From NCBI GenBank assembly GCA_004144175.1, contig SEFT01000006.1:62001-126000 (forward strand): a stretch of 64,000 nt of DNA, given 5' to 3'. The notes beneath the pieces are model-generated. The model had not been told where the DNA came from. It saw only the letters and a list, made by a program, of their open reading frames with translations, and did not search any database. This DNA comes from Sphingobacteriales bacterium (GTDB lineage: Bacteria; Bacteroidota; Bacteroidia; Chitinophagales; Chitinophagaceae). Made by a program: the position numbers and the translations under genes. This document shows, in pieces, positions 19,490 to 28,469 of the stretch (position 1 is its first letter; every line of letters starts with the position of its first letter).

Positions 19490-20863
19490 ATGAAGCATAC
19501 AGAGGGAAATATATTGATAGTGGACGATAATGTCGACGTGCTCTTCTCGGCCAAGATGCTGTTGAAAGACCATTTCAAAACTATTCATACCCTCAACGAC
19601 CCCGAACGGATACCTGAGTTTCTGGATACAAAAAGCTGCGATGTAGTGATGCTGGACATGAACTACTCCGGCAGTGATACATCGGGTAAAGAAGGGCTTT
19701 ACTGGCTGCGAAAGCTCATGTCTTACGACCATCCGCCGCAGGTGGTTATGATAACTGCCTTTGCCACTATCGAAAATGCGATACAGGCGCTAAAGCAAGG
19801 CGCAACAGACTTTGTAATAAAACCATGGGAAAATGAAAAGCTGGTAGCAACAATGCTGTCAGCATACCAGCTCAGTAAGTCGCGGCAGGAGGTAAGGCAG
19901 CTGCGCATCACGCAAGACCACTTGCAAAAGGACATCGATAAACAGTTTGGCGAATTCGTGGGCCAGTCAAAGGCTATGAAGGAGCTGTACGGCATCATAT
20001 CGAAAGTAGCCAAGACCGATGCCAATGTCATTATACTGGGAGAGAATGGTACGGGCAAAGAGCTGGTAGCAAGATCCATTCACCGGCTGTCGCTACGTGC
20101 GCATAAGCCCATGATAAGCGTAGACCTTGGATCGATCAGCGAAACGCTTTTTGAAAGTGAGCTTTTCGGGCATGTGAAGGGCGCCTTTACCGACGCACGT
20201 GAAGACCGCGCAGGCAGGTTTGAGATAGCTTCGGGCAGTACGTTATTTTTCGATGAGATAGGCAATGTGCCACTCACGCTACAGGCTAAACTGCTCACTG
20301 CTCTGCAGAATAGAGTGGTAACACGCCTTGGCTCTAACAAGCAGGTGCCGGTGGATATAAGGCTCATCTGCGCCACCAATGTATCGATATACGATAAGGT
20401 AATGGAAGGTGCTTTCCGCGAAGACCTGCTATACCGCATCAAAACCATAGAGCTGCATCTACCACCATTGCGCGAGCGCGAAGGTGATGTCGAATTGCTA
20501 ACCTGCCACTTCCTGGAAATGTACGGGCGAAAGTACCGCAAGCAGGTAATGAAGCTGGGAGCGGATACGCTGCGAAAGCTGGAACGCTATAGCTGGCCGG
20601 GCAATGTGCGTGAACTACAGCATGCAGTAGAGCGCGCGGTAATACTAAGTGACCACCGCATACTGAAGCCGGAAGATTTTTACCTGCACGAACCTGTAAA
20701 AAAGCACTCTGTAAAAGATGCGCTTACCCTGGATGAGCTGGAAGAAGCCACTATAAAAAAAGCACTGGATAAGAATACCTATAACATCAGCAAGACAGCT
20801 GCCGAACTGGGGCTAAGCAGGGCAGCCTTATACCGGAAAATACAGAAGTATGATATTAAGTAG
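19490..20863 (+). CDS. NtrC-family sigma-54-dependent response regulator
   Basis: 457 residues. ATG 19490 was chosen; the frame opens at a TTG (19445) that lies upstream of the -7 box. REC domain 1-125 has the acidic pair in IVDDN and phospho-acceptor Asp56 (VVMLDMNYSG). The AAA+ domain has Walker A GENGTGKE (about 184-191), Walker B LFFDEIGN and a sigma-54 contact loop reading GAFTDA (231-236) rather than the classical GAFTGA. The C-terminal Fis-type helix-turn-helix is NISKTAAELGLSRAALYRKI. It should activate sigma-54 promoters when phosphorylated. The kinase gene overlaps its end by 14 bases. Likely targets are the divergent ABC operon and the operon starting at 22344, which share its presumed binding palindrome. 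Confidence 0.94.
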   Translation: MKHTEGNILIVDDNVDVLFSAKMLLKDHFKTIHTLNDPERIPEFLDTKSCDVVMLDMNYSGSDTSGKEGLYWLRKLMSYDHPPQVVMITAFATIENAIQALKQGATDFVIKPWENEKLVATMLSAYQLSKSRQEVRQLRITQDHLQKDIDKQFGEFVGQSKAMKELYGIISKVAKTDANVIILGENGTGKELVARSIHRLSLRAHKPMISVDLGSISETLFESELFGHVKGAFTDAREDRAGRFEIASGSTLFFDEIGNVPLTLQAKLLTALQNRVVTRLGSNKQVPVDIRLICATNVSIYDKVMEGAFREDLLYRIKTIELHLPPLREREGDVELLTCHFLEMYGRKYRKQVMKLGADTLRKLERYSWPGNVRELQHAVERAVILSDHRILKPEDFYLHEPVKKHSVKDALTLDELEEATIKKALDKNTYNISKTAAELGLSRAALYRKIQKYDIK

Positions 20864-22181
20864 CTTCCGTATACAGGTACTGTTGCGCATTGCCCTGCTG
20901 CTGGTACTCATCGGCATGCTGGCTGCCGTTCTGTTTCGTACCGGTTGGGTAATGACGCCCGTTATACTGGGAGTGGCACTTGTTATATGCGTTGCTGAGC
21001 TGATACATTATGTAGAAAAGACTAACCGGGATTTTTCTGATTTTCTGTTGTCAATAAAAGGTTCTGATTTCTCTAAATTTAGTGAGGAAGATAGCCGGGG
21101 CAGTTCCTTTTCGCGTTTCCGGGCGGCATCCAATACCATCATAGATGCTTTTCATGATGTGCGTATCGATAAGGAAGCGCATTACACTTTCCTGAAAGCT
21201 GTAGTGGAGCAAGTGGGTACCGCCATCATTGCCTTTAAAGATGATGGCACGATAACGCTGATGAATGATGCAGCGAAAAAAATGATCGGCATCTCTCTAC
21301 TAGGTAGCATAAAGCAACTGCAATATGCCGACCCGGCTCTATACCGATATCTTACTGCCGGCAAGCACGAAGTACTGGAGCTAAATGTGCAGGGACAACA
21401 GTTGAAGATACTGGCAAGGTCTACAGTATTCACCATCAACGGCGTTGCCAATACACTTATACTGATACAGAACGTGACAACCGAAATAGAGCGTACGGAA
21501 ACAGAAGCCTGGGAGCAGCTATTACATGTACTGACGCATGAGATCATGAACTCTATCACACCTATATCATCGTTGTCAGCTACAATTAAAAGCAAGGTGG
21601 ATGAATGGCAGCTGCATAAACAAATAGACGACGAAACGATCGAAGATATGTCATACGGGCTGCAGGTAATTGGCAATCGCAGTACCGGACTAATGAACTT
21701 TGTGCATCACTATAAGAGCCTTATTAATCTGCCTGCTCCCTTTCTAGCGCCGGTATTGATCGCTAGCCTGTTTGAGCGTCTGCAGGTGTTGACGGAACAT
21801 CGTATGCGCGAACAGGGAATAGCCTTGCATGTTCATTGTCCTGCTGACGCAGTGAAGCAAATGGATGAGAACCTCGTAGAGCAGGTGCTGATTAATCTAT
21901 TGAATAATGCCTGTGACGCATTGGCTGGCCAACAGGATGCCATTATAGAACTTGTAGCAGAACAGCAGGGTGATATACTGGTTACGCGGGTAGGCGACAA
22001 CGGCCCGGGTATTGAGCGAGATCTGTTAAGCAAAATTTTCATTCCCTTTTATACCACTAAGAAACTGGGAACAGGCATCGGCCTTAGTCTCTCGCGTCAG
22101 ATCATGGTACTACATCATGGCACTATCAATGTGCAAAGTGCGCCTGGTAAAGGCACTGTCTTTACATTGATCTTCCCTTAA
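20850..22181 (+). CDS. NtrB-like sensor histidine kinase
   Basis: 443 residues. Two membrane helices near the N-terminus (about 8-28 and 33-50) with almost no periplasmic loop are followed by a short linker, a PAS domain (about 110-205: GTAIIAFKDDGTITLMNDAA) and the kinase core. The phospho-acceptor is His230 in VLTHEIMNSI, the N-box is NLLNNACDAL, and DNGPGI and GTGIGLSL form the ATP lid. With so little outside the membrane it probably senses through the membrane, the PAS domain or the ABC proteins. The gene overlaps the activator gene by 14 bases, so the two form one two-component pair. A nearby MacB-like ABC transporter is a common partner for such systems in Bacteroidota. Confidence 0.92.
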   Translation: MILSSFRIQVLLRIALLLVLIGMLAAVLFRTGWVMTPVILGVALVICVAELIHYVEKTNRDFSDFLLSIKGSDFSKFSEEDSRGSSFSRFRAASNTIIDAFHDVRIDKEAHYTFLKAVVEQVGTAIIAFKDDGTITLMNDAAKKMIGISLLGSIKQLQYADPALYRYLTAGKHEVLELNVQGQQLKILARSTVFTINGVANTLILIQNVTTEIERTETEAWEQLLHVLTHEIMNSITPISSLSATIKSKVDEWQLHKQIDDETIEDMSYGLQVIGNRSTGLMNFVHHYKSLINLPAPFLAPVLIASLFERLQVLTEHRMREQGIALHVHCPADAVKQMDENLVEQVLINLLNNACDALAGQQDAIIELVAEQQGDILVTRVGDNGPGIERDLLSKIFIPFYTTKKLGTGIGLSLSRQIMVLHHGTINVQSAPGKGTVFTLIFP

Positions 22182-22214
22182 TTCAAATGCGTTTCCATCT
22201 CAATAGACATCGCA

Positions 22215-22250
22215 TGTTCGGATGCGAACATTTTTGTTCGTAAGCGGACA
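22215..22250. promoter_or_regulatory. Two tandem activator-binding palindromes
   Basis: TGTTCG-GATG-CGAACA (22215-22230) and TGTTCG-TAAG-CGGACA (22235-22250) share the TGTyCG-N4-CGrACA pattern of the site at 19410-19425. Their centres are 20 bases apart, so both face one side of the helix. They lie about 110 and 90 bases upstream of the inferred sigma-54 start site near 22332, a usual position for NtrC-type enhancer sites. Confidence 0.65.
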
Positions 22251-22305
22251 ATTGGCCTATGCGAAAATTTAATCCAACACATTGATAATCACTGTTTTAT
22301 AAGAT

Positions 22306-22320
22306 TGGCACGCCAATAGA
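22306..22320 (+). promoter_or_regulatory. Sigma-54 promoter candidate of the 22344 operon
   Basis: TGGCACG (22306-22312) matches the -24 element perfectly; after 4 bases the -12 element reads TAGA, with GA where GC is usual. Predicted start about 22332, 12 bases before the ATG. The -12 mismatch lowers confidence, but the upstream palindromes support it. Confidence 0.55.
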
Positions 22321-22343
22321 TATACCGAAGGCAAACTAACATT

Positions 22344-22646
22344 ATGAAATGCCTGAGATATATGCTAAGCACTACTGCATTGCTGATGACATCCGCTGCT
22401 GCCGCACAAGATAATGTGCACAAGACACTTGACAAATGGCGATACCCCGAGCCTGCCAATCAGTGTACCATCAAATACAGTGAAGAAGACTATTATCTGT
22501 TCATCGCCGATTCGGTGAAACCCAGGCTTGACTCCTATAAACCAGTCAAAAGAGACCAGAGCACATTAGGCAACCGGCATGAACCTCCCGAGGAGCAACA
22601 CTCATCAGACAAGGCTGCCACGTCTTTTTACCTAAAAGAATACTGA
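22344..22646 (+). CDS. Small secreted protein of unknown function
   Basis: 100 residues. A signal peptide (MKCLRYMLSTTALLMTSAAAAQ) is followed by about 78 hydrophilic residues rich in Lys, Glu, Pro and Ser, with two short aromatic patches (EEDYYLFIAD, SFYLKEY). I do not recognise a family. It is the first gene after the sigma-54 promoter candidate and the paired palindromes, and lies 31 bases before the outer-membrane barrel gene, so it is probably co-expressed with the barrel. There is no lipobox Cys after the signal, so it should be free in the periplasm or exported. Its short length and disordered look fit a ligand, chaperone or barrel-associated periplasmic factor (inference). Confidence 0.65.
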   Translation: MKCLRYMLSTTALLMTSAAAAQDNVHKTLDKWRYPEPANQCTIKYSEEDYYLFIADSVKPRLDSYKPVKRDQSTLGNRHEPPEEQHSSDKAATSFYLKEY

Positions 22647-22677
22647 TAACAATAACATACTTAATTGACCAACTGAA

Positions 22678-25065
22678 ATGAAACCGACACTATTACTCAC
22701 GATCCTGCTGGCGATCGTTACACACAGGGCCCTTGCGCAAAATCAATACATCATACAGGGCAAGATAAATGGTGCAGATAATGCAGCCATAGCAAACGCA
22801 TTAGTAAGCCTTATACAACAGGAAGACAGCGCCACCGTAACATCAGTGGTAGCTGATAAAGATGGGGGCTATAAAATATCTGCTGCTGCCATTGCGGATA
22901 TGCTGTTAAAAATAGATGCGACAGGTTATACCGTGTGGTATTCCAGCCTTAATAGTAATGCACAACAACAGGTAAATGCTGTGCTGCAAAAGAACAAGAT
23001 GTTATCGGAGGTTGCTATCGTGGCCCGCAAGCCCGTGTATGAGCAAAAGCCGGATAGGACGGTATTTAATGTAGAGAATAGCGTGACTGCTACCGGCAGC
23101 GATGCCTGGAACGCGCTGCGTAAGACACCCGGTATACTTATCATGGGCAACTCGGTAACTATATCGGGTAAGGGTGCTGTTGGGGTGATGATAAACGGGC
23201 GTATGCAGCAGGTAGCAGGCGAGGATCTGGCGCAACTGCTCCGCTCTATACCATCTGACAACTTATCGAAGATAGAAGTGATAACTACCCCGCCTGCCAG
23301 GTATGACGCCGAAGGGAATATGGGACTCATCAACATTGTGACTAAGAAGAACCTGAAGCAGGGCTTTAAGGGTAGCGTGACCGCAAGCTATAAGCGCAAC
23401 GCGCTTAGCAGCCCCTCGCTGAGTACCACAATGAGCTATGGCAGTGAAAAGCTTAACGTAACTGTAAACGCTGCCACCAGCCAGTTTTGCTATCAATATG
23501 TGAACCGCACTAATACCTACTTCCCCGGTCAGGTATGGGAGCAGGAACTGATATCGGGCTATACGAATAGAAGCGCAAGATTCCAGTTGGCTGCAGACTA
23601 CAAGCTGACTAAGAACATGACCATCGGCATTGTAGCAGGTGAGGCTATGAATACGTTGGATTTTCCGGATTCTTCCCGCATCAACATTTATGATGAACAG
23701 CGTAACCTGGATTCTACTATACGTATAAAGGGGTGGTCGCTCGATAAGTTCAAGGGCAAGCATAGCCTGAACCTGAACTACGAATGGCGCTTTGACGACA
23801 AGGGAAAGAAGCTGAATATAGATGCAGACTATTATGGCCATAAGGGAACCCGCCTGCGCGAGTTTGATATGATCAGCTATCAGAGTGGCGGAGACGTAAT
23901 TGCAGGCGTATCGAACCGCATGAGCGGCAGCCCTTCGGTAGATATACGCTCTATAAAGGCCGACCTGGAATTGCCTTTCAAATTTGCAAAGCTTACTACA
24001 GGTATAAAAGCATCGGAAGTAAACAATGTGGCCGATAATATACACGAGCTGCGCATCAACGAAGTATACACCCGCGACCTTACCCGTACCAATACTTTTG
24101 AATACAATGAGCAGATACAGGCAGCATATATAACAGCGCAGCGCAAGATAGGCAAGGTAGATATACAGGCAGGTGTGCGCGCCGAGCATACCCATACAGA
24201 GGGTTACTCGCCAACGCTCAGCCGGACTGATATTAACGACTATACGCAGTTCTTTCCATCGGGGTATGTACAATATAGCCTGAGCGATAACCATAGCTTC
24301 AATGCGAACTACTCACGCCGCATCAACAGGCCCGCATACAGCTTTCTTAATCCATTCCGGTTGTACTATTCGGCTAACTCTTATGCAGAGGGCAATCCGT
24401 ACCTGCGTCCATCTTACCGTAATGGCGTAGAGCTGGGGTATGTGTACAAGAGCAAGTACTTCTTCAAAGCATTTGCCAGTCAGACCAACAACTACTGGGA
24501 CCGTATCATAGAGACCGATGCGGCGAGCGGCACCACCCGGTACACACGTGCCAATGTGGGCAGGGGACAATGGTCGGGGCTGGGTGCCAGCACCATGCTC
24601 AATCCTTACAAATGGTGGGAATTCCGTGTGGGTATCAACCTGGAGCATAATGACTTTAAGCTAAGTCACTTTGGCCGCACCGACCGTTTGAACAGCACCT
24701 TTCCCTGGGCCGATATGAACCATTCCTTTGTGCTGGATAAGAAAAAAACACTGACAGCCGAAGTATATGCTTACTACTACGCCCAGCGGCAAAAGGACTA
24801 TAAGATATGGGGCGAAATGTCGACCGTGAACATCGGCATACGCAAGACCTTCATGAATAACAATATGATACTGGCGCTAAGGTTTGATGACATTTTCGCA
24901 AAAGCCTACTGGTTCCAGACCAATATTGTGAACGGCACTACCGAGTACTCCTACGATAACGAACAGGGCGTGGGCCTCTCGCTCACCTGGAAGTTTGGAA
25001 ACAAGAATATAAAAGGCAAACGTGATAAAGCTGTAGTGGAAGAGATACAACGCGCCAGCCAATAA
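22678..25065 (+). CDS. Outer-membrane beta-barrel protein, TonB-receptor-like (OMP_b-brl_3 type)
   Basis: 795 residues. A signal peptide ends near ALAQ. Residues about 24-100 are a carboxypeptidase-regulatory-like beta domain (QGKINGADNAAIANALVSL). A plug-like domain follows (LSEVAIVARKPVYEQKPDRT, TGSDAWNALRKTPGI, SKIEVITTPPARYDAEGNMG), then a long barrel of alternating strands with repeated Tyr/Asn/Arg patterns. This matches the OMP_b-brl_3 family of Bacteroidota. Whether it needs TonB is unclear, because no clear TonB box is visible. It likely moves or binds a small ligand, or works as a signalling barrel. The upstream gene is 31 bases away and the downstream kinase gene begins 16 bases after the stop, so the three may form one operon under the sigma-54 system. 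Confidence 0.9.
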   Translation: MKPTLLLTILLAIVTHRALAQNQYIIQGKINGADNAAIANALVSLIQQEDSATVTSVVADKDGGYKISAAAIADMLLKIDATGYTVWYSSLNSNAQQQVNAVLQKNKMLSEVAIVARKPVYEQKPDRTVFNVENSVTATGSDAWNALRKTPGILIMGNSVTISGKGAVGVMINGRMQQVAGEDLAQLLRSIPSDNLSKIEVITTPPARYDAEGNMGLINIVTKKNLKQGFKGSVTASYKRNALSSPSLSTTMSYGSEKLNVTVNAATSQFCYQYVNRTNTYFPGQVWEQELISGYTNRSARFQLAADYKLTKNMTIGIVAGEAMNTLDFPDSSRINIYDEQRNLDSTIRIKGWSLDKFKGKHSLNLNYEWRFDDKGKKLNIDADYYGHKGTRLREFDMISYQSGGDVIAGVSNRMSGSPSVDIRSIKADLELPFKFAKLTTGIKASEVNNVADNIHELRINEVYTRDLTRTNTFEYNEQIQAAYITAQRKIGKVDIQAGVRAEHTHTEGYSPTLSRTDINDYTQFFPSGYVQYSLSDNHSFNANYSRRINRPAYSFLNPFRLYYSANSYAEGNPYLRPSYRNGVELGYVYKSKYFFKAFASQTNNYWDRIIETDAASGTTRYTRANVGRGQWSGLGASTMLNPYKWWEFRVGINLEHNDFKLSHFGRTDRLNSTFPWADMNHSFVLDKKKTLTAEVYAYYYAQRQKDYKIWGEMSTVNIGIRKTFMNNNMILALRFDDIFAKAYWFQTNIVNGTTEYSYDNEQGVGLSLTWKFGNKNIKGKRDKAVVEEIQRASQ

Positions 25066-25081
25066 GGAAGACCTGCCTATC

Positions 25082-28000
25082 ATGAATTGGGTATTTATAT
25101 GTTCATTTACTTTTCGCGCTGCATCTTTCGGGGCGGCGCTTTTATTTGGTGGGATGGCGCCATTCGCCATATATTTCAGAGTATGGCCTGCAATTTTGTA
25201 CTTTCGTTCAAATAGTCGTAAGATCCACTTGTCGTTAAAGAAGCTGAATAGACCCAAGGGCTGGCCTTTACTGGTATGCTTCCTGTTGCTGCATATCTGC
25301 CTGCAATCTTATGGTCGCTCTGCTTCTTACAATATTACATACCGGCTGCTTTCGCGCGAAAACGGACTTGCTAATCGCGTAGCCTCATCAGGCTTGCAGG
25401 ATAGCCGGGGATTTATATGGGTAGGTACCAGGGATGGCCTCAACCGCTACGATGGCTATTCTTTTGAATTGCTTACCCGCGAGAAGAATGGACTACAGTC
25501 GAATAATGTGGCCGACCTCTGCGAAGACCAGGATAAGAAGTTATGGATACTCTATGGCGTCAGCAACACCAATATATTGTCGGGTGGCAAGATCGATATA
25601 CTTGACCTTTATACCCATAAGGTAGTACCCTTCGAAACTTACTTCGGTAAGTCTGCGCTCTTTTCACCAAAGCAGGTCATCGCTATTTCAAACAATGCAC
25701 AGCGCGACCTTTTTATCCATACTAGTGACAGCTTTGTATATGCATATAATGGCAAGACGTTCACGAAGCTCAATGCGCGCGAACAGGTCGATGAAAAGGT
25801 CCCCGAGTACTTTTTTGTGAACACAGCCACTTCAAAGGGACTGTGGATACGATATGATTATTTTGTAAGTAAGGATAGCCGTCATAAGAAAGTGCCTGAG
25901 CATAGAGATGGATACAGGCCTATGTATTTTAAAGGGGAGGATAGCCTTATTGTAATGTACCTCAACAAAGGTAAGGTGACGGAATATGGACAGCAGCAGA
26001 CATATAGCGTGTCGCCGGGCGGTATTTATCCCTATACGCCGCCGTTCGATGAGGCGGAAAAGAAACTCTTCTTCGATATCTGCAAAAAGGACTATTACTT
26101 TCTCATAGGTGACGACCCTACGGGTTATACTTTGATACAAAAGGATGGTACGGATCTGTACCTGATGCGCAATGAGCAAATGATACATTTGCTGAACATC
26201 GCGGACCTGAAGGGTATTGCCGCATTGCAGATAACCGATGTATTCAGCGATAACGGAGGAAAGATATGGGCATGTACCAATGCCGGCCTTTTGATATTTG
26301 ACGTTGCAGAGAACCGCTTCACGCATTATCTCAACTCCAGGGAATATAAGCTGGATGGCAATTACACCAACTACCAGGTGCGCGGCATCAGCACCGATAG
26401 GCAGGGGAATATATATGCAAGCACCATTACAGGAGCATATAAGATTACCGATCATGATACGGATGATATTGCGCTAAAAACACTCACCAGGGAATCGTAC
26501 AATACACCTATGGTGCGTGATGGGGATAAGTTCTATTATGGCCAAACACAGCTGTACGAGTATAATAGCACGACCGATGAGATCCGCCATGTATTAGGTA
26601 AGGATACCCATTATGTATGGAGTATACACAAGCTTGGCGAAGACAAATGGTGGGTGAGTGAGCATGACTGTGTGTACCTGGTAAAAGGTAAACAGTATCA
26701 TAATATATATAATGAAGATGGCAGGAGAATAGAGCATGGGTTTTGGATACACCAGTTCTTTACTGACAATGAGGGTAATAAGTGGATGGCTGGCGCGCAA
26801 GGCCTTTATCGAATGAAGAATGACAGTGTAGTAGCCGAGCACTGGAGCGCTACAACCATGAATAAAGCTAGAAAGCTACCTTCTGAGGATATACATTATG
26901 TGCATGTAGATGCGGAAGGCGATTTCTGGATGGCTACGAACGGCGACGGCCTTTACCGCTGGCTGCGAAAGACAAACAGCTTTCAGCACAAGACCATAGC
27001 CGATGGGCTTAGCAGCAATACGCTGTATGGAATATTGCAAGATGAGCAAGGCTACCTGTGGATGAGCAGCGACCACGGCTTGATGCGTATGAATCCGCGT
27101 GATTTTTCGGTGAAGACTTATACCGTAAAGGATGGCCTCACCGATAACGAGTTTAACCGGCTGAGCTACCACCGTGCCGATGATGGGCGAATGATGTTTG
27201 GAACGATTGATGGTATTAATGCGTTCTATCCTTCCGCCTTTTATGAGGACGGTACCAAACGTTTTGACGCGCCTTTACAAATAACATCTTTCCTGCAGTT
27301 CCTGGCTTCGTCCGGCAGATTGGAAGACCTCACCGCCGCACTGGCTATAAATAATGAGATCGTACTGCATCCGGGAGATAACTTCTTTACACTGGAGTTT
27401 GCCCTGCTCGACTATGATGAAGGCAAGCATAAGTATGCCTACATGGTAGAGGGTATGGACGACAGCTGGCACTACCTGGATGTAAATACGCTTAGCCTGA
27501 GCCGCCTGCCTTATGGTAACTATACACTAAGGATAAAGGGGCAGAACAGCGCCGGCGAATGGTCAACCCGGGAGATAAAACTGCCGTTATTGGTGCAAAT
27601 GCCTTTTTACAGGCAGGCATGGTTTGTAGTCGCCTGCATCTTGCTGGCGTTGCTGGGTATGGCGATATTTGTACGCATCAGGATATGGCAGTATCGCAAC
27701 CGTAATGAGCAGCTCGAAGAAGTAGTGGCCTTGCGTACCGTAGAGCTAAAGGCATCGCTGGTGCAAAAGGAAGTACTCTTGAAAGAGATACACCACCGGG
27801 TAAAGAACAACCTGCAGGTGATCAGTAGCCTGCTGCACCTGCAAAGCCGCAGCCTGGGCGATAGCGAAGCCCGCGCTGCACTACAGGAGAGCCAGAACCG
27901 GGTATTGAGCATTGCGCTGGTACACCAAAAACTGTATCAAAATGAAGGGCTGGATGCAATTGAGTTCTCTTCGTTCGCCAATGAATTGTTCATACAGATA

Positions 28001-28396
28001 GATGCCGTGTTTGCAAAACAGGAAAAGCGTGTCAACTTTATTAATCTTTTACCGATAACCAGCGTAGTAGTAGATACGGCCGTGCCGCTGGGCCTTGTAT
28101 TGAATGAGTTGATCACCAATTCTTTTAAGTATGCTTTCCACGATACTGCCAATCCGCAAATAGTACTGAGCCTGCAAAAGACCGATGCAGGCTATGAATT
28201 TGAGTATAAAGATAACGGGCCCGGATTGCCACCTAATATAGACATAGCCAAAGCAAAGTCGCTGGGCCTCCGCCTCATTACACGGCTTACGAAACAGCTG
28301 AATGGTACAGTCCGCTATCAGTACGACGATGGCGGCGTTTTCACTATTGTCGTTCCTTCTTATATGATGAAGCATCAAGCGGAGGTTAATAACTAG
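25082..28396 (+). CDS. Sensor histidine kinase, propeller plus HisKA_2 kinase
   Basis: 1104 residues from ATG 25082. The real start may be a TTG at 25229, because the first 50 residues look unlike a signal while WPLLVCFLLLHICLQSYG soon after does. Propeller repeats follow (DSRGFIWVGTRDGLNRYDGY, DAEGDFWMATNGDGLYRW, DEQGYLWMSS), then a Y_Y_Y-type domain (KYAYMVEGMDDSWHYLD), one membrane helix (about 840-862) and a HisKA_2 kinase with the HHR motif (His904-His905) in EIHHRVKNNLQV. The N-box is NELITNSFKYAF and the lid contains DNGPGLP. It should sense a periplasmic ligand and phosphorylate the LytTR regulator 73 bases downstream. It lies 16 bases after the barrel gene, suggesting that barrel and kinase respond to one signal. 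Confidence 0.9.
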   Translation: MNWVFICSFTFRAASFGAALLFGGMAPFAIYFRVWPAILYFRSNSRKIHLSLKKLNRPKGWPLLVCFLLLHICLQSYGRSASYNITYRLLSRENGLANRVASSGLQDSRGFIWVGTRDGLNRYDGYSFELLTREKNGLQSNNVADLCEDQDKKLWILYGVSNTNILSGGKIDILDLYTHKVVPFETYFGKSALFSPKQVIAISNNAQRDLFIHTSDSFVYAYNGKTFTKLNAREQVDEKVPEYFFVNTATSKGLWIRYDYFVSKDSRHKKVPEHRDGYRPMYFKGEDSLIVMYLNKGKVTEYGQQQTYSVSPGGIYPYTPPFDEAEKKLFFDICKKDYYFLIGDDPTGYTLIQKDGTDLYLMRNEQMIHLLNIADLKGIAALQITDVFSDNGGKIWACTNAGLLIFDVAENRFTHYLNSREYKLDGNYTNYQVRGISTDRQGNIYASTITGAYKITDHDTDDIALKTLTRESYNTPMVRDGDKFYYGQTQLYEYNSTTDEIRHVLGKDTHYVWSIHKLGEDKWWVSEHDCVYLVKGKQYHNIYNEDGRRIEHGFWIHQFFTDNEGNKWMAGAQGLYRMKNDSVVAEHWSATTMNKARKLPSEDIHYVHVDAEGDFWMATNGDGLYRWLRKTNSFQHKTIADGLSSNTLYGILQDEQGYLWMSSDHGLMRMNPRDFSVKTYTVKDGLTDNEFNRLSYHRADDGRMMFGTIDGINAFYPSAFYEDGTKRFDAPLQITSFLQFLASSGRLEDLTAALAINNEIVLHPGDNFFTLEFALLDYDEGKHKYAYMVEGMDDSWHYLDVNTLSLSRLPYGNYTLRIKGQNSAGEWSTREIKLPLLVQMPFYRQAWFVVACILLALLGMAIFVRIRIWQYRNRNEQLEEVVALRTVELKASLVQKEVLLKEIHHRVKNNLQVISSLLHLQSRSLGDSEARAALQESQNRVLSIALVHQKLYQNEGLDAIEFSSFANELFIQIDAVFAKQEKRVNFINLLPITSVVVDTAVPLGLVLNELITNSFKYAFHDTANPQIVLSLQKTDAGYEFEYKDNGPGLPPNIDIAKAKSLGLRLITRLTKQLNGTVRYQYDDGGVFTIVVPSYMMKHQAEVNN

Positions 28397-28469
28397 TTAA
28401 GTACTAATCGTTTGTGCCTGTTTAAGCTGGTTTTTATGTTACTTTATATTCCGACCCATTACAATACGG

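Noticed and set aside
23263-24294. Long minus-strand frame of 343 residues
   Set aside because: Antisense shadow of the outer-membrane barrel gene.
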